Positions 1 to 7,291 of a stretch of 22,985 bases of DNA are shown piece after piece. The notes beneath the pieces are model-generated. The model did no database searches. It saw only the letters and a list, made by a program, of their open reading frames with translations, and was not told where the DNA came from. Position 1 is the first letter of the stretch; each line of letters begins with the position of its first letter. The stretch is from an uncultured Collinsella sp. GTDB lineage: Bacteria; Actinomycetota; Coriobacteriia; Coriobacteriales; Coriobacteriaceae. The stretch is taken from assembly GCA_902470835.1 (NCBI GenBank), contig CABRHR010000025.1:1-22985 (forward strand), in the 5' to 3' direction. The translations under genes were made by a program, and so were the position numbers.

Positions 1-194
1 GTATTGTGCCGGCCGGCTGCGAGCTCATCTGCGAGTACTTCGACGTCGACCCGGTCGCGTTCTTTAGCTGGGATAACATCTTTGCCTCCACGGACGAGTT
101 TGTGGAGAGCCTGGGCGAGAAGCCCGGCGAGCACCGTGTGAAGCCGCTGCCCCCGCGCTTCGACTTCTTTAGCAAGCACGAGAGCCAGTACTAG
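1..194 (+). CDS. C-terminal fragment, possible XRE-family regulator
   Basis: The reading frame is open from the left edge of the window (codons in phase with position 3) to a TAG at 192-194, so only the last 64 or so residues are present and the start lies outside. The visible part begins with CELICEYFDVDPVAFF, which resembles the last helix of an XRE/HTH_3 DNA-binding domain, where a pattern like 'L..IC.YF.V.P..FF' is common. It is followed by an acidic stretch and a basic, aromatic tail (PLPPRFDFF). The XRE reading rests on that short match only and could be wrong. A GTG at position 6 is in frame but is not a convincing start. The next gene begins 49 bases downstream with its own ribosome binding site. 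Confidence 0.45.
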   Translation, partial: IVPAGCELICEYFDVDPVAFFSWDNIFASTDEFVESLGEKPGEHRVKPLPPRFDFFSKHESQY

Positions 195-243
195 GCAAAC
201 GCCAAGGCGCCCAGAAAAATCATTTTGATGGAAGGAAAGACGG

Positions 244-1347
244 ATGTCCAAGCCGCGTCGTCGTAAGCAGAAAAAGCAGGTCAAGGCCGAGCTCAAGCTC
301 AGGCAGTTTGCTGCTACCGAACTTTCCGACCAGCTTGCCGCCCAACACTCCGCCGCTGACCTGCCGCGCTTTATGGTCGACACGGTCGCCGGCGCCTATG
401 CCCCCACCGATGCCGAGCTCATGATCGAGGGCTTCGGCGCCGCGGCCACACGCCCGGTCACGCTGCGCGCCAACACGCTCAAGGCAACCGCCGAGGACAT
501 CGCTGCGGCGCTCGATGCCGCCGGCATCGCGCACCAATCCGTTACCTGGTATCCGGACGCCTTTATCCTGCCCGAGGCCCAGGTTTCCGATCTGTGGGAT
601 CTCGACATCTACCGCGACGGCAAGATCTACCTACAGAGCCTGTCGTCCATGATGCCGCCTTTGGTGTTGGGCGCCCAGGCAGGCGAGGACATCCTGGACA
701 TGTGCGCAGCCCCTGGCGGCAAGACGACGCAGATCGCCGCCCTCACCCAGGGCCAGGCGCACCTCACAGCCTGCGAGATGAGCATTCCCCGCGCCGAAAA
801 GCTCGAGTCAAACCTCCATCGCCAGGGTGCCAAAAACGTGCCCGTCATGCGCATCGACGCACGCGAGCTCGACGAGTTCTTCCGCTTCGACCGCATCCTG
901 CTCGACGCCCCCTGCACCGGCACGGGCACCGTCATCAGCGGCAACGAGAAAAGCCTGCGCGGCCTGACCGAGCAGTTGCTGAGCAAGTGCGCCCGCTCGC
1001 AGCGCGCGCTTCTGGACCGCGCCATGGGAGCCCTCAAGCCGGGCGGCACGCTCGTCTATTCCACTTGTTCGATCATGCCGCAGGAAAACGAAGACGCCCT
1101 GCAAGAGGCCCTCGACAAGCATATGGACTGCGAGCTCATCCCCCTCGACGGCACGCCGAGCGAAAGCGAAGCACGCCGCGCCCAGGAAGCCGGCGAGGAG
1201 CCGCGTATCGAGTGCAACGCTCTCACCGAGGCCATCGCCGCCGGCCACGTCTCGTCCGTCGCCAACGGTATGCCCGGCACGCTGACCATTCCGCCTAGCC
1301 GCGACTTTGAGGGCTTCTACATTGCCCTGATTCGAAAACGCAGCTAG
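244..1347 (+). CDS. RsmB/RsmF-type (NOL1/NOP2/Sun) RNA m5C methyltransferase
   Basis: A 367-residue SAM-dependent methyltransferase of the NOL1/NOP2/Sun family, which makes 5-methylcytosine in RNA (rRNA for RsmB and RsmF). The SAM-binding loop DMCAAPGGKT lies at about residues 152-161. Motif IV, LLDAPCTGTGT (Cys224), and motif VI, STCS (Cys275), supply the two family cysteines: the motif VI cysteine attacks the base and the motif IV cysteine helps release the product. The protein ends in the family's usual 'DFEGFYIALIRK' strand. The first 20 residues are very basic and may touch RNA. Length suits a minimal catalytic core with a short N-domain and no PUA-like C-terminal extension. ATG 244 follows an AAGGAAAG ribosome binding site. 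The exact RNA target cannot be told from sequence; ortholog names such as rsmB or rsmF would be guesses. Confidence 0.9.
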   Translation: MSKPRRRKQKKQVKAELKLRQFAATELSDQLAAQHSAADLPRFMVDTVAGAYAPTDAELMIEGFGAAATRPVTLRANTLKATAEDIAAALDAAGIAHQSVTWYPDAFILPEAQVSDLWDLDIYRDGKIYLQSLSSMMPPLVLGAQAGEDILDMCAAPGGKTTQIAALTQGQAHLTACEMSIPRAEKLESNLHRQGAKNVPVMRIDARELDEFFRFDRILLDAPCTGTGTVISGNEKSLRGLTEQLLSKCARSQRALLDRAMGALKPGGTLVYSTCSIMPQENEDALQEALDKHMDCELIPLDGTPSESEARRAQEAGEEPRIECNALTEAIAAGHVSSVANGMPGTLTIPPSRDFEGFYIALIRKRS

Positions 1348-1371
1348 CGCACGGATCCAAAACTCAACAAG

Positions 1372-1542
1372 CTATCTCTGTGCGCGTTTGCCCTGCTGGT
1401 CGCGATGCTGTTTAAGCATCGCGCGCTCCTTGCGTTCGGCCCTTTTGCCCTTAATGGCCGTGACCACAAAGTAGATGACCGCGGCGGCTACGATTGCGCC
1501 CACGCATAGGCCAATCGAGCCCAACATTGCCGAAAATTCCAT
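1372..1542 (-). CDS. Small single-TM membrane protein (56 aa)
   Basis: A short gene convergent with the methyltransferase. It starts at ATG 1542-1540, seven bases after an AGAGGTGA ribosome binding site on the minus strand, and stops at TAG 1374-1372. The product begins MEFSAMLGSIGLCVG and has one hydrophobic helix (about residues 6-30, rich in Ala, Val, Ile and Gly), then a strongly basic tail (KGKRAERKERAMLKQHRDQQGKRAQR). By the positive-inside rule the N-terminus would be outside and the basic tail in the cytoplasm. No family is recognised. The strong ribosome binding site, the clean TM plus basic-tail layout and the lack of any competing gene support it being real. The stop is 24 bases from the end of the convergent gene. 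Confidence 0.7.
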   Translation of the reverse strand: MEFSAMLGSIGLCVGAIVAAAVIYFVVTAIKGKRAERKERAMLKQHRDQQGKRAQR

Positions 1543-1733
1543 ACCGCGTCACCTCTCTTTTAAACGGGACTTTCAAGATAGCACCTCGATACCCGCCACC
1601 ACAGCTCCTTCACGTTCGCCGGCCCTTCGGTCTAACGGATGGCGCGGCGGGGAAAAATCAACTCGTCAAACGATTTAGCATTCGCAATTCCGGCTGCATA
1701 GCGCCGGCCGTTATCACATAGAATCGAGCCTCC

Positions 1734-2825
1734 ATGGATACCCTCAACGATCTAAATAAGCGCGTCGACGCCTTCGTCGGCACCAGCTCCTTCGACACGC
1801 CTGCCGCGGCAAACGACCAAGCTCCCATCGATGTGCCCGCCGAGGTTCACGAGGACATCGTCGCCTCGGTCGATTTCTCCGAGGTCGAGCTCGCAGACGA
1901 GTTCACCGAGCCCCAGGTAGCCGTGACCCCCAACGGACTGCTCCCCATGGAGCCGCTGCCCATCGACGGGCGTTTGCGCAAGGCTGCCCTTCGCATGCCC
2001 GACGAGATCGAGGAGGCCAGCGGCTTCACGCTCTTTGGCCGCCGCATCAAGTCGCTCATTTACACCACCGATGTCGCGGTTATCCGCAACTCCAACGCCG
2101 ATGCCGTCTTTGCGGTCTACCCCTTCACGCCGCAGCCCGCCATTACGCAAGCGCTGCTGACCGTCGCCGAGTGCCCGGTCTTTGTAGGCGTGGGCGGTGG
2201 CACCACCACCGGTAAGCGCTCCGTGCAGATGGCAGCCGTCTCCGAGATGCAGGGCGCGGCGGGCTGCGTGGTCAACTCCCCCGCCACCGCCGAGATGGTC
2301 GAGCACATCACCAACATCGCCGACATCCCCGTCATCGCCACGGTCGTTCGTTGCGACGACGATGCTCACGCAAAGGTGCGCGCCGGCGCCAAGATCCTCA
2401 ACATCGCAGCCGGCAAGAACACGCCGCAGGTCCTGCGCGAGCTGCGCGAGCACTATCCCAACCTGCCGCTCATCGCGCCGGGCGGCAAGACGCCCGAGAG
2501 CATTCGCGAGACCATCGCCGCCGGCGCCAACGCCATCATCTGGACGCCGCCTTCGGCCCAGCAGCTACAGACCGACATGATGCAGCGTTATCGCAAGATG
2601 AAGGAAGACGCCACACCTGTCATCTCGCGCGACGACGTGCCCATTATCGACCAGGTCGCCGCCGCCGAGGTCAGCCAAGTCGAGAACATGAATCCCGACG
2701 TGCCGATTCCCGACGAAGTCATCGAGCGCGTCGCTTCGATCCACGAGCGCGTCGAGGAGCATCGCGCCAACCGCGGCCTCAAGCCGTCACTGCACGGCTT
2801 CTTCTTCCGCGGAAAGAAACGCTAG
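1734..2825 (+). CDS. Beta/alpha-barrel conserved protein ('hydrolase' family)
   Basis: A 363-residue protein whose residues 100-280 form a TIM-barrel-like domain of a family usually annotated just as 'hydrolase'. Recognisable blocks are SLIYTTDVAVIRN, DAVFAVYPFTPQP, VFVGVGGGTTTG (Gly-rich turn, about 150-160), IPVIATVV, GAKILNIAAGK and LIAPGGKTPESIRETIAAGANAI. The repeated strand-Gly turns resemble phosphate-binding barrels such as IGPS or KDPG aldolase, but no reaction is established. Two parts lie outside the barrel: an acidic, Pro/Ala-rich N-terminal extension of about 80 residues and a helical C-terminal tail of about 80 residues ending in basic residues. ATG 1734 has no Shine-Dalgarno match, and a TAGAAT -10-like hexamer at 1719-1724 would give almost no leader. 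Transcription ends at a strong terminator just after the stop. Confidence 0.75.
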   Translation: MDTLNDLNKRVDAFVGTSSFDTPAAANDQAPIDVPAEVHEDIVASVDFSEVELADEFTEPQVAVTPNGLLPMEPLPIDGRLRKAALRMPDEIEEASGFTLFGRRIKSLIYTTDVAVIRNSNADAVFAVYPFTPQPAITQALLTVAECPVFVGVGGGTTTGKRSVQMAAVSEMQGAAGCVVNSPATAEMVEHITNIADIPVIATVVRCDDDAHAKVRAGAKILNIAAGKNTPQVLRELREHYPNLPLIAPGGKTPESIRETIAAGANAIIWTPPSAQQLQTDMMQRYRKMKEDATPVISRDDVPIIDQVAAAEVSQVENMNPDVPIPDEVIERVASIHERVEEHRANRGLKPSLHGFFFRGKKR

Positions 2826-2836
2826 TAAAACATCTT

Positions 2837-2874
2837 GGCCCGCCCCACAAACGTGAGGCGGGCCGTTTTCGTTT
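2837..2874 (+). terminator. Intrinsic terminator of the barrel-protein gene
   Basis: Stem GGCCCGCC (2837-2844) pairs with GGCGGGCC (2857-2864). An inner CAC/GTG extension and an AAAC loop close the hairpin, and GTTTTCGTTT follows. It begins 11 bases after the stop at 2825. The opposite strand has no good U-run after the stem, so it probably serves mainly the plus strand. Confidence 0.9.
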
Positions 2875-2905
2875 GAACAATCATGCAGCGATGTGATGGG
2901 GCAAA

Positions 2906-3795
2906 TTAATCCACGCGCTTGTCGCCCATAAAGAAGAGCGCCACCGTACCAGGTCCGGTATGCGAGCCAATCAGAGTACCGATGTCATTGATCTCAATCT
3001 TGCCTTTAAGCTGCGGAACCTGTTCCTCAATCAGCGCCGCAACTGCCTCGGCATCCTCGCGGCACGCCGAGTGCGACATGATGCACTTACCCGAATAATC
3101 CGCACCGTCCTGCACGTGTGCCAACATGGTCTTAGCCATCTCGGAAATCGCGCGCTTCTTAGTGCGAATCTTCTCACGTGGCGACAGCTTACCTTCGCAA
3201 TCGACCGTCATAAGCGGGCAAATCTTAAGCGCCGTGCCGATGATCGCGCTCGCGGCCGAAATGCGACCGCCGCGCAGGTAGCTCGACAGATCGGTCGAGA
3301 AGAACCAGTGGTGCAGGTTGAGTTTGTGCTCCTCGATCCAGGCAGCCGTCTCGTCGAGTGAAGCCCCGCTATCGCGCACGTCGGCGGCATATTCCAGCAA
3401 CAGGCCAAAGCCCGAAGACGCCGCCAGCGAATCGACGACGCGCACCTTGCCGCCCCGGGGATAGCGATCCGCGAGCATCTGCGCCGCAACGCAGGCCGAT
3501 CCATACGTGCCCGAAATGCCCGACGACAACGTCAGGTGCAGCACGTCTTTACCCTCGGCAACAAACGGCTCCCAAAACTCCTCGTACTCACCCACGCTCA
3601 CCTGAGACGTCTTGGGCATGGCGCCCGCGGCAATCTGGGCAAAAACTTGTCCGGCGTAATCGACTGATACAGATCGTCCGTATGGACAACATCGTCGATC
3701 TCGTAATGAAAACACACGACAGGGATATTGCGCGACGCAAAGAACTCACGGGTTCGATCGGCGGCGGATTCACAGGTCAGGACAAAATCACTCAT
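2906..3795 (-). pseudogene. DegV family protein, interrupted by a one-base frameshift
   Basis: DegV proteins bind fatty acids; the FakB members hand them to the FakA kinase. The N-terminal part (MSDFVLTCESAADRTREFF through DLYQSITPDKF) and the remainder (AQIAAGAMPKTSQ through GSHTGPGTVALFFMG) lie in different frames that meet at the A5 run 3641-3645 (T5 on the coding strand). One extra T would restore ...ITPDKFFAQIAAGAMPKTSQ... and give 296 residues, a normal DegV length. Family landmarks are intact: GAMPKTSQ, LSSGISGTY, SYLRGGRIS, IGSHTGPG. ATG 3795 is chosen because AAGGAG lies six bases upstream; the in-frame ATG at 3813 precedes that site. As read, the gene would give a truncated product. 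A homopolymer read error, a true mutation and ribosomal slippage are all possible. Confidence 0.85.
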
Positions 3796-3823
3796 ATGAG
3801 GCTCCTTACTCATTGCTGCGCAA

Positions 3824-3832
3824 ATTATCGCA
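3824..3832 (-). promoter_or_regulatory. Probable extended -10 promoter of degV
   Basis: On the minus strand the bases read TGC-GATAAT, an extended -10 (TGn followed by a TATAAT-like hexamer at 3829-3824). Transcription would start near 3817, about 22 bases before ATG 3795, leaving room for the AAGGAG site. No convincing -35 hexamer is seen, as is usual for extended -10 promoters. Confidence 0.55.
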
Positions 3833-4058
3833 CAGTGAGCCTACATACGGTACATATGTCCACTATTTACCAAATCGAACCAAAAATAGCGAACATCTTT
3901 ACCACCATCATCTCCACCGACCCCATGCATACATATCTGAGAAAACACCCTCTGTCGTCTCCACTCAACCGCCATATCTACCTCAACTAAATCGATTTAC
4001 CAAACCGTTCAGCCGACAATTCGGCCGCTGGCGCAAAATCGAAACAAAAGCGGCGCAT

Positions 4059-4088
4059 ACTGATAAACGTTTGACGCTGTTTATCAGT
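4059..4088 (+). promoter_or_regulatory. Perfect 10-10-10 inverted repeat upstream of fbp (putative operator)
   Basis: ACTGATAAAC (4059-4068) is repeated as its exact reverse complement GTTTATCAGT (4079-4088) around a 10-base spacer, so the arm centres lie 20 bp apart, about two helical turns. The element ends 27 bases before ATG 4116. This fits a site for a dimeric regulator of fbp. Because TTT follows the second arm, a weak AT-rich hairpin acting as an attenuator is the alternative. The rest of the degV-fbp gap (3833-4058) holds no convincing gene or strong promoter. Confidence 0.5.
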
Positions 4089-4115
4089 TTTACCAGCTCC
4101 ATCGGAAGGTGTTTC

Positions 4116-6032
4116 ATGGTCGCATTCGATCGCAACCCGCAAGACTTCAAGTATCTGCGCCTGCTGTCGAGACAGTTCCCCACCGAACAATCCGCGTTTA
4201 CCGAAATTATCAACCTCTCGGCCATCCTCAACCTGCCCAAGGGCACCGAGCATTTTATGAGCGACGTGCATGGCGAGTACGAAGCCTTTATGCACATCCT
4301 CAACAACTGCTCGGGCGTCGTGCGCGAGCATGTCGACGAGATTTTTGGCGACACGCTCTCCTTTGACGAAAAGGGCGAGCTGTGCACGCTCATCTACTAC
4401 CCGCGCGAGAAGATCGAGCTGGTCCGCAGCCAGCGCGAGGACTCGCCAACCTGGTACAAGACGATGCTTGACCAGCTCATCATGGTCGCACGCTCGCTTT
4501 CGAGCCGCTACACGCGCTCCAAGGTGCGTAAGGCCATCCCGCGCGATTACGCCTACATCATCGACGAGTTGTTGCACACGCACCCGGACGAGAACAACTA
4601 TCGCGTGCGCTATCACGAGCGCATCGTGGAGTCCATCCTGGAGACCGCCAGCGCCGACGACTTTATCGAGTCGCTCGCCTCGCTCATCAAACGCCTGGCC
4701 GTCGACCACCTGCACCTGGTGGGCGACATCTTCGACCGCGGCGGCGGCGCGGCCAAGATTATGGACCGTCTGCTCACCTACCATTCGCTCGACATCCAGT
4801 GGGGCAACCACGACCTGCTGTGGATGGGTGCTGCGGCCGGTGAGCCCGCCTGCATCGCCACGGTGTTGCGCAACAACCTGCGCTACGACAATTACGAGAT
4901 CCTCGAGAACGATTACGGCATCTCGCTGCGTGAGCTTGTCGCCTTTGCCGATGCCGCCTACACCGCCGGTGAGTCCATCACCCCGCTGATCAAGGCCATC
5001 AACGTGCTGCTCTTTAAGCTCGAGGGCCAGATTATCCAGCGCCACCCCGAGTTCGATATGACCGACCGCCTGTTACTCGACAAGATCGAACACGACACCG
5101 GCACGGTCGCGCTCGCCGACGGCAGCGTGTGGCCGCTCACGACCAACGACTTCCCCACCGTCGACCCGGCGGACCCCTATACGCTCACGCCCCAGGAGCA
5201 GCACATCATCGACAAGCTCGTGTCCGAGTTTGTCACCGCCGATCACCTGCATCGCCATATCGATTTCCTCTATTCCCACGGCTCGATGTACAAGGTCGCC
5301 AACGGCAACCTGCTATTCCACGGCTGCGTGCCGCTCAACGAAGACGGCACCTTTAGCAGCATGAACTGCCTGGGCACCTGGCACGCTGGCCGCGATTATC
5401 TCGATTTTTGCGACCACATCGCCCGCCGCGCCTGGCGCGTGGGCGACCGCGACGCTCTCGACTGGATGTGGTACCTGTGGATTGGCTTTAACTCACCCGC
5501 CAGCGGACGCCTGGTGCGCACCTTTGAGCGCGCCTATATCGCCGATAAGAGCACCTGGGTCGAGCCGATGGACCCGTACTTTACGCTTACCAAGTCGCCC
5601 TCGGTCTGCGATGACATCATGCGCGAGTTTGGCGTCGCGCCCATGGCATGTTCACCGACCGGCCACATCATCAACGGCCACACGCCCGTTAAAACCACCA
5701 AGGGCGAGCAGCCCATCCGCGCCGAGGGCAAGCTGCTGGTCATCGATGGCGGCTTCTGCCGCGCTTACCATCCCAAGACAGGTATCGCCGGCTATACGCT
5801 CATCTCGAGCTCGCGCGGCTGCCGCCTCAAGTCGCACCGGGCCTTTACGACGGTTGCCGAGGCACTCACGCGCAACGTGGACATCGAAAGCGAGACCAAC
5901 CGTTTTGACCAAGCAGACCGTCGCCGCATGGTGAGCGACACCGATACTGGCGCCAAGATCCGCAGCCAGATCCAGGACCTGCGCCAGTTGCTCGATGCAT
6001 ATAGAAACGGTGCTATCGAGGAGCGCGCCTAG
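4116..6032 (+). CDS. fbp: Fructose-1,6-bisphosphatase, class III
   Basis: Hydrolyses fructose-1,6-bisphosphate to fructose-6-phosphate and phosphate in gluconeogenesis. The protein belongs to the class III type found in Firmicutes and some Actinobacteriota. The 638-residue protein carries the calcineurin-like metallophosphatase motifs in order: SDVHGE (49-54), GDIFDRGG (203-210), GNHD (230-233), HGC (402-404) and NGHTP (520-524), then a VIDGGFCRAYH block. Length matches the usual 640-670 residues. The frame is open upstream to 3813, but ATG 4116 is chosen because GGAAGG lies six bases before it and homology begins there (FDRNPQDFKYLRLLSRQFP). Upstream sits a 10-10-10 inverted repeat; downstream a 78-base structured gap leads to a GtrA gene on the same strand. 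Confidence 0.95.
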   Translation: MVAFDRNPQDFKYLRLLSRQFPTEQSAFTEIINLSAILNLPKGTEHFMSDVHGEYEAFMHILNNCSGVVREHVDEIFGDTLSFDEKGELCTLIYYPREKIELVRSQREDSPTWYKTMLDQLIMVARSLSSRYTRSKVRKAIPRDYAYIIDELLHTHPDENNYRVRYHERIVESILETASADDFIESLASLIKRLAVDHLHLVGDIFDRGGGAAKIMDRLLTYHSLDIQWGNHDLLWMGAAAGEPACIATVLRNNLRYDNYEILENDYGISLRELVAFADAAYTAGESITPLIKAINVLLFKLEGQIIQRHPEFDMTDRLLLDKIEHDTGTVALADGSVWPLTTNDFPTVDPADPYTLTPQEQHIIDKLVSEFVTADHLHRHIDFLYSHGSMYKVANGNLLFHGCVPLNEDGTFSSMNCLGTWHAGRDYLDFCDHIARRAWRVGDRDALDWMWYLWIGFNSPASGRLVRTFERAYIADKSTWVEPMDPYFTLTKSPSVCDDIMREFGVAPMACSPTGHIINGHTPVKTTKGEQPIRAEGKLLVIDGGFCRAYHPKTGIAGYTLISSSRGCRLKSHRAFTTVAEALTRNVDIESETNRFDQADRRRMVSDTDTGAKIRSQIQDLRQLLDAYRNGAIEERA

Positions 6033-6038
6033 CACCAC

Positions 6039-6093
6039 CCGCGGGGATTGGCTAAACTTGCTAAGTTTGTCATCCCCGCGGCGCTTCGGCGCC
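6039..6093 (+). promoter_or_regulatory. Two consecutive RNA hairpins between fbp and gtrA-1
   Basis: CCGCGGGGAT (6039-6048) pairs exactly with ATCCCCGCGG (6072-6081), and nested inside AAACTT (6054-6059) pairs with AAGTTT (6063-6068). Next comes GGCGC-TTCG-GCGCC (6080-6093), a stem capped by the very stable C(UUCG)G tetraloop; its first two bases overlap the first stem, so the two may compete or stack. No U-run follows, so this is not a classic terminator. It may be an attenuator, an mRNA stabiliser or a processing site. A TTG at 6048 in frame with GtrA-1 would translate through these stems, which argues against that start. Confidence 0.6.
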
Positions 6094-6110
6094 AGCTTAA
6101 GGCAGGTACC

Positions 6111-6506
6111 ATGCAAAAGCTCCTTGCGCAGATCATGAAATTTGGCATCGTCGGTGTCATTGCCACGGTTATCGACTTTGGCATTATGAATCTGCTCCAC
6201 TACGGTCTGGGCCTCAACATCCTAATCGCCAACACCAGCGGCTTTATCATCTCACTCATCTTTAACTACCTCGCAAGCATGAAATACGTGTTTGCGCACA
6301 AGGAAGGCATGAGCCGCCGCCGCGAGTTCATCATCTTTGTCGTGCTGTCCGTGATCGGTTTGGTGCTCAACGATGGCATCGTGCTGGCGCTCAACGCCGG
6401 CCTGGGACTCGAGGCCAATATCGCCAAGATCTGTGCCACCGCGCTTGTCATGGTCTACAACTTTGTGACCCGAAAGATCTTCCTGGAGGGTGACGAGACC
6501 AAGTAA
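6111..6506 (+). CDS. GtrA family membrane protein (first of two)
   Basis: A 131-residue protein with four hydrophobic segments, beginning MQKLLAQIMKFGIVGVIATVIDFG, the usual GtrA start. GtrA-like proteins are small four-helix membrane proteins, often thought to move polyprenyl-linked sugars across the membrane for wall or surface glycan decoration. The conserved loop between helices 2 and 3 is present (FNYLASMKYVF, then EGMSRRREF), as is a C-terminal 'YNFVTRKIFLEG'. ATG 6111 is preferred over an in-frame TTG at 6048: AAGGCAGG precedes the ATG, and the upstream stretch is a pair of RNA hairpins. No glycosyltransferase partner is in the window, so the substrate is unknown. Confidence 0.85.
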   Translation: MQKLLAQIMKFGIVGVIATVIDFGIMNLLHYGLGLNILIANTSGFIISLIFNYLASMKYVFAHKEGMSRRREFIIFVVLSVIGLVLNDGIVLALNAGLGLEANIAKICATALVMVYNFVTRKIFLEGDETK

Positions 6507-6530
6507 CTCACAACCCTACGGCCTTACGAT

Positions 6531-6572
6531 GCCCACGGATGACGCGCGTCGAGCGCTGCGTTGTTCGTGGGC
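6531..6572 (+). repeat. Inverted repeat between the two gtrA genes
   Basis: GCCCACG (6531-6537) and CGTGGGC (6566-6572) form a 7-bp stem around a loop that holds the 10-bp palindrome GACGCGCGTC (6541-6550). TTTGCTCGTTT follows, so a weak terminator for gtrA-1 is possible. The remainder of the 218-base gap (6507-6724) has no gene that I can support and no clear -35/-10 pair. Confidence 0.4.
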
Positions 6573-6724
6573 TTTGCTCGTTTACGGGAAGATTTGCAAC
6601 GTTTGCGGATTACCTCTTGAATATTTGGCGAGTTCGTATAGTTCTTTCCAAAGACCTTACGTTTCCCTTGCAAAAGCTCTAAAGTATCCTCTGCTCGATT
6701 CACCAACGCATTGGATGTGATTAC

Positions 6725-7132
6725 GTGCGCAAGGCACTGGCACAACCTCATACCAAGCAGTTCCTCAAGTTCGCCGTCGTGGGTCTTATCTCCTTTGGCA
6801 TCGACTGGGGCATGCTCATTGCGCTCGTCGAGCTGTTCCACCTCGACTTTTTGATGAGCACGACGGTCTCGTTTACCACGTCCGTCGTGGTTAACTACTG
6901 GCTCAGCATGAAGTACGTGTTCGACCATCGCGAGGGCATGAGCCGCAAGCGCGAGTTCACGATCTTCACCATCCTGTCGGTAATCGGTCTGGGCCTCAAC
7001 GACCTGTACATGTTTGTGGGCGTCACGTTTTTGAGCATCGGCTACCAGGCCATGAAGGCCATCGCAACGTTCCTCGTCACCTGGTACAACTACTTCAGCC
7101 GCCGCTTCTTCCTCGAGGGTGCACGGTCGTAG
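6725..7132 (+). CDS. GtrA family membrane protein (second of two)
   Basis: A 135-residue four-helix protein, paralogous to the gene 218 bases upstream. Both share the block MKYVF.H.EGMSR.REF.IF..LSVIGL.LND and a C-terminal 'YN....R..FLEG'. The N-terminal helix begins KFAVVGLISFGIDWG, as in the GtrA family. The start is GTG 6725; no ATG fits and the ribosome binding site is weak. The pair looks like an old tandem duplication, because the hydrophobic segments differ while the cytoplasmic loop is kept. A role in carrying lipid-linked sugar is inferred from the family only. A strong terminator follows the stop. Confidence 0.85.
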   Translation: MRKALAQPHTKQFLKFAVVGLISFGIDWGMLIALVELFHLDFLMSTTVSFTTSVVVNYWLSMKYVFDHREGMSRKREFTIFTILSVIGLGLNDLYMFVGVTFLSIGYQAMKAIATFLVTWYNYFSRRFFLEGARS

Positions 7133-7158
7133 TCGATTCACTATTTGCTTGAATGTAT

Positions 7159-7196
7159 AACCGGTTGGAATTCCCGTTCCAACCGGTTTTTTGTTT
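7159..7196 (+). terminator. Intrinsic terminator after gtrA-2
   Basis: A perfect 12-bp stem, AACCGGTTGGAA (7159-7170) with TTCCAACCGGTT (7177-7188), has a TTCCCG loop and is followed by TTTTGTTT. Confidence 0.95.
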
Positions 7197-7231
7197 GCCG
7201 AGAGACCCGGCGACCCAGTCCTCTACGCATG

Positions 7232-7269
7232 AAAAACGGGCAGCCCGGATGTTTGTCCGAACCGCCCGT
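7232..7269 (-). terminator. Intrinsic terminator of the DUF4430 operon
   Basis: On the minus strand a CGGGCGGTTCGGAC arm pairs, with a few mismatches, with GTCC-to-GCCCG-type sequence around an AAAC loop, and the stem is followed by TTTTT (A-run 7232-7236 on the plus strand). It lies 23 bases past the stop at 7292 and faces the gtrA terminator, closing two convergent units. Confidence 0.75.
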
Positions 7270-7291
7270 CTGGCGCGCTATGTCGAGGCCT

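Noticed and set aside
3813..4115. N-terminal extension of fbp by 101 residues to ATG 3813
   Set aside because: The extension is not protein-like, crosses the inverted repeat and lies in the divergent promoter region; ATG 4116 has a ribosome binding site and matches the family start.
4270..4989. Plus-strand frame inside fbp
   Set aside because: Different frame within a well-supported gene, no domain and low-complexity Arg/Ser composition.
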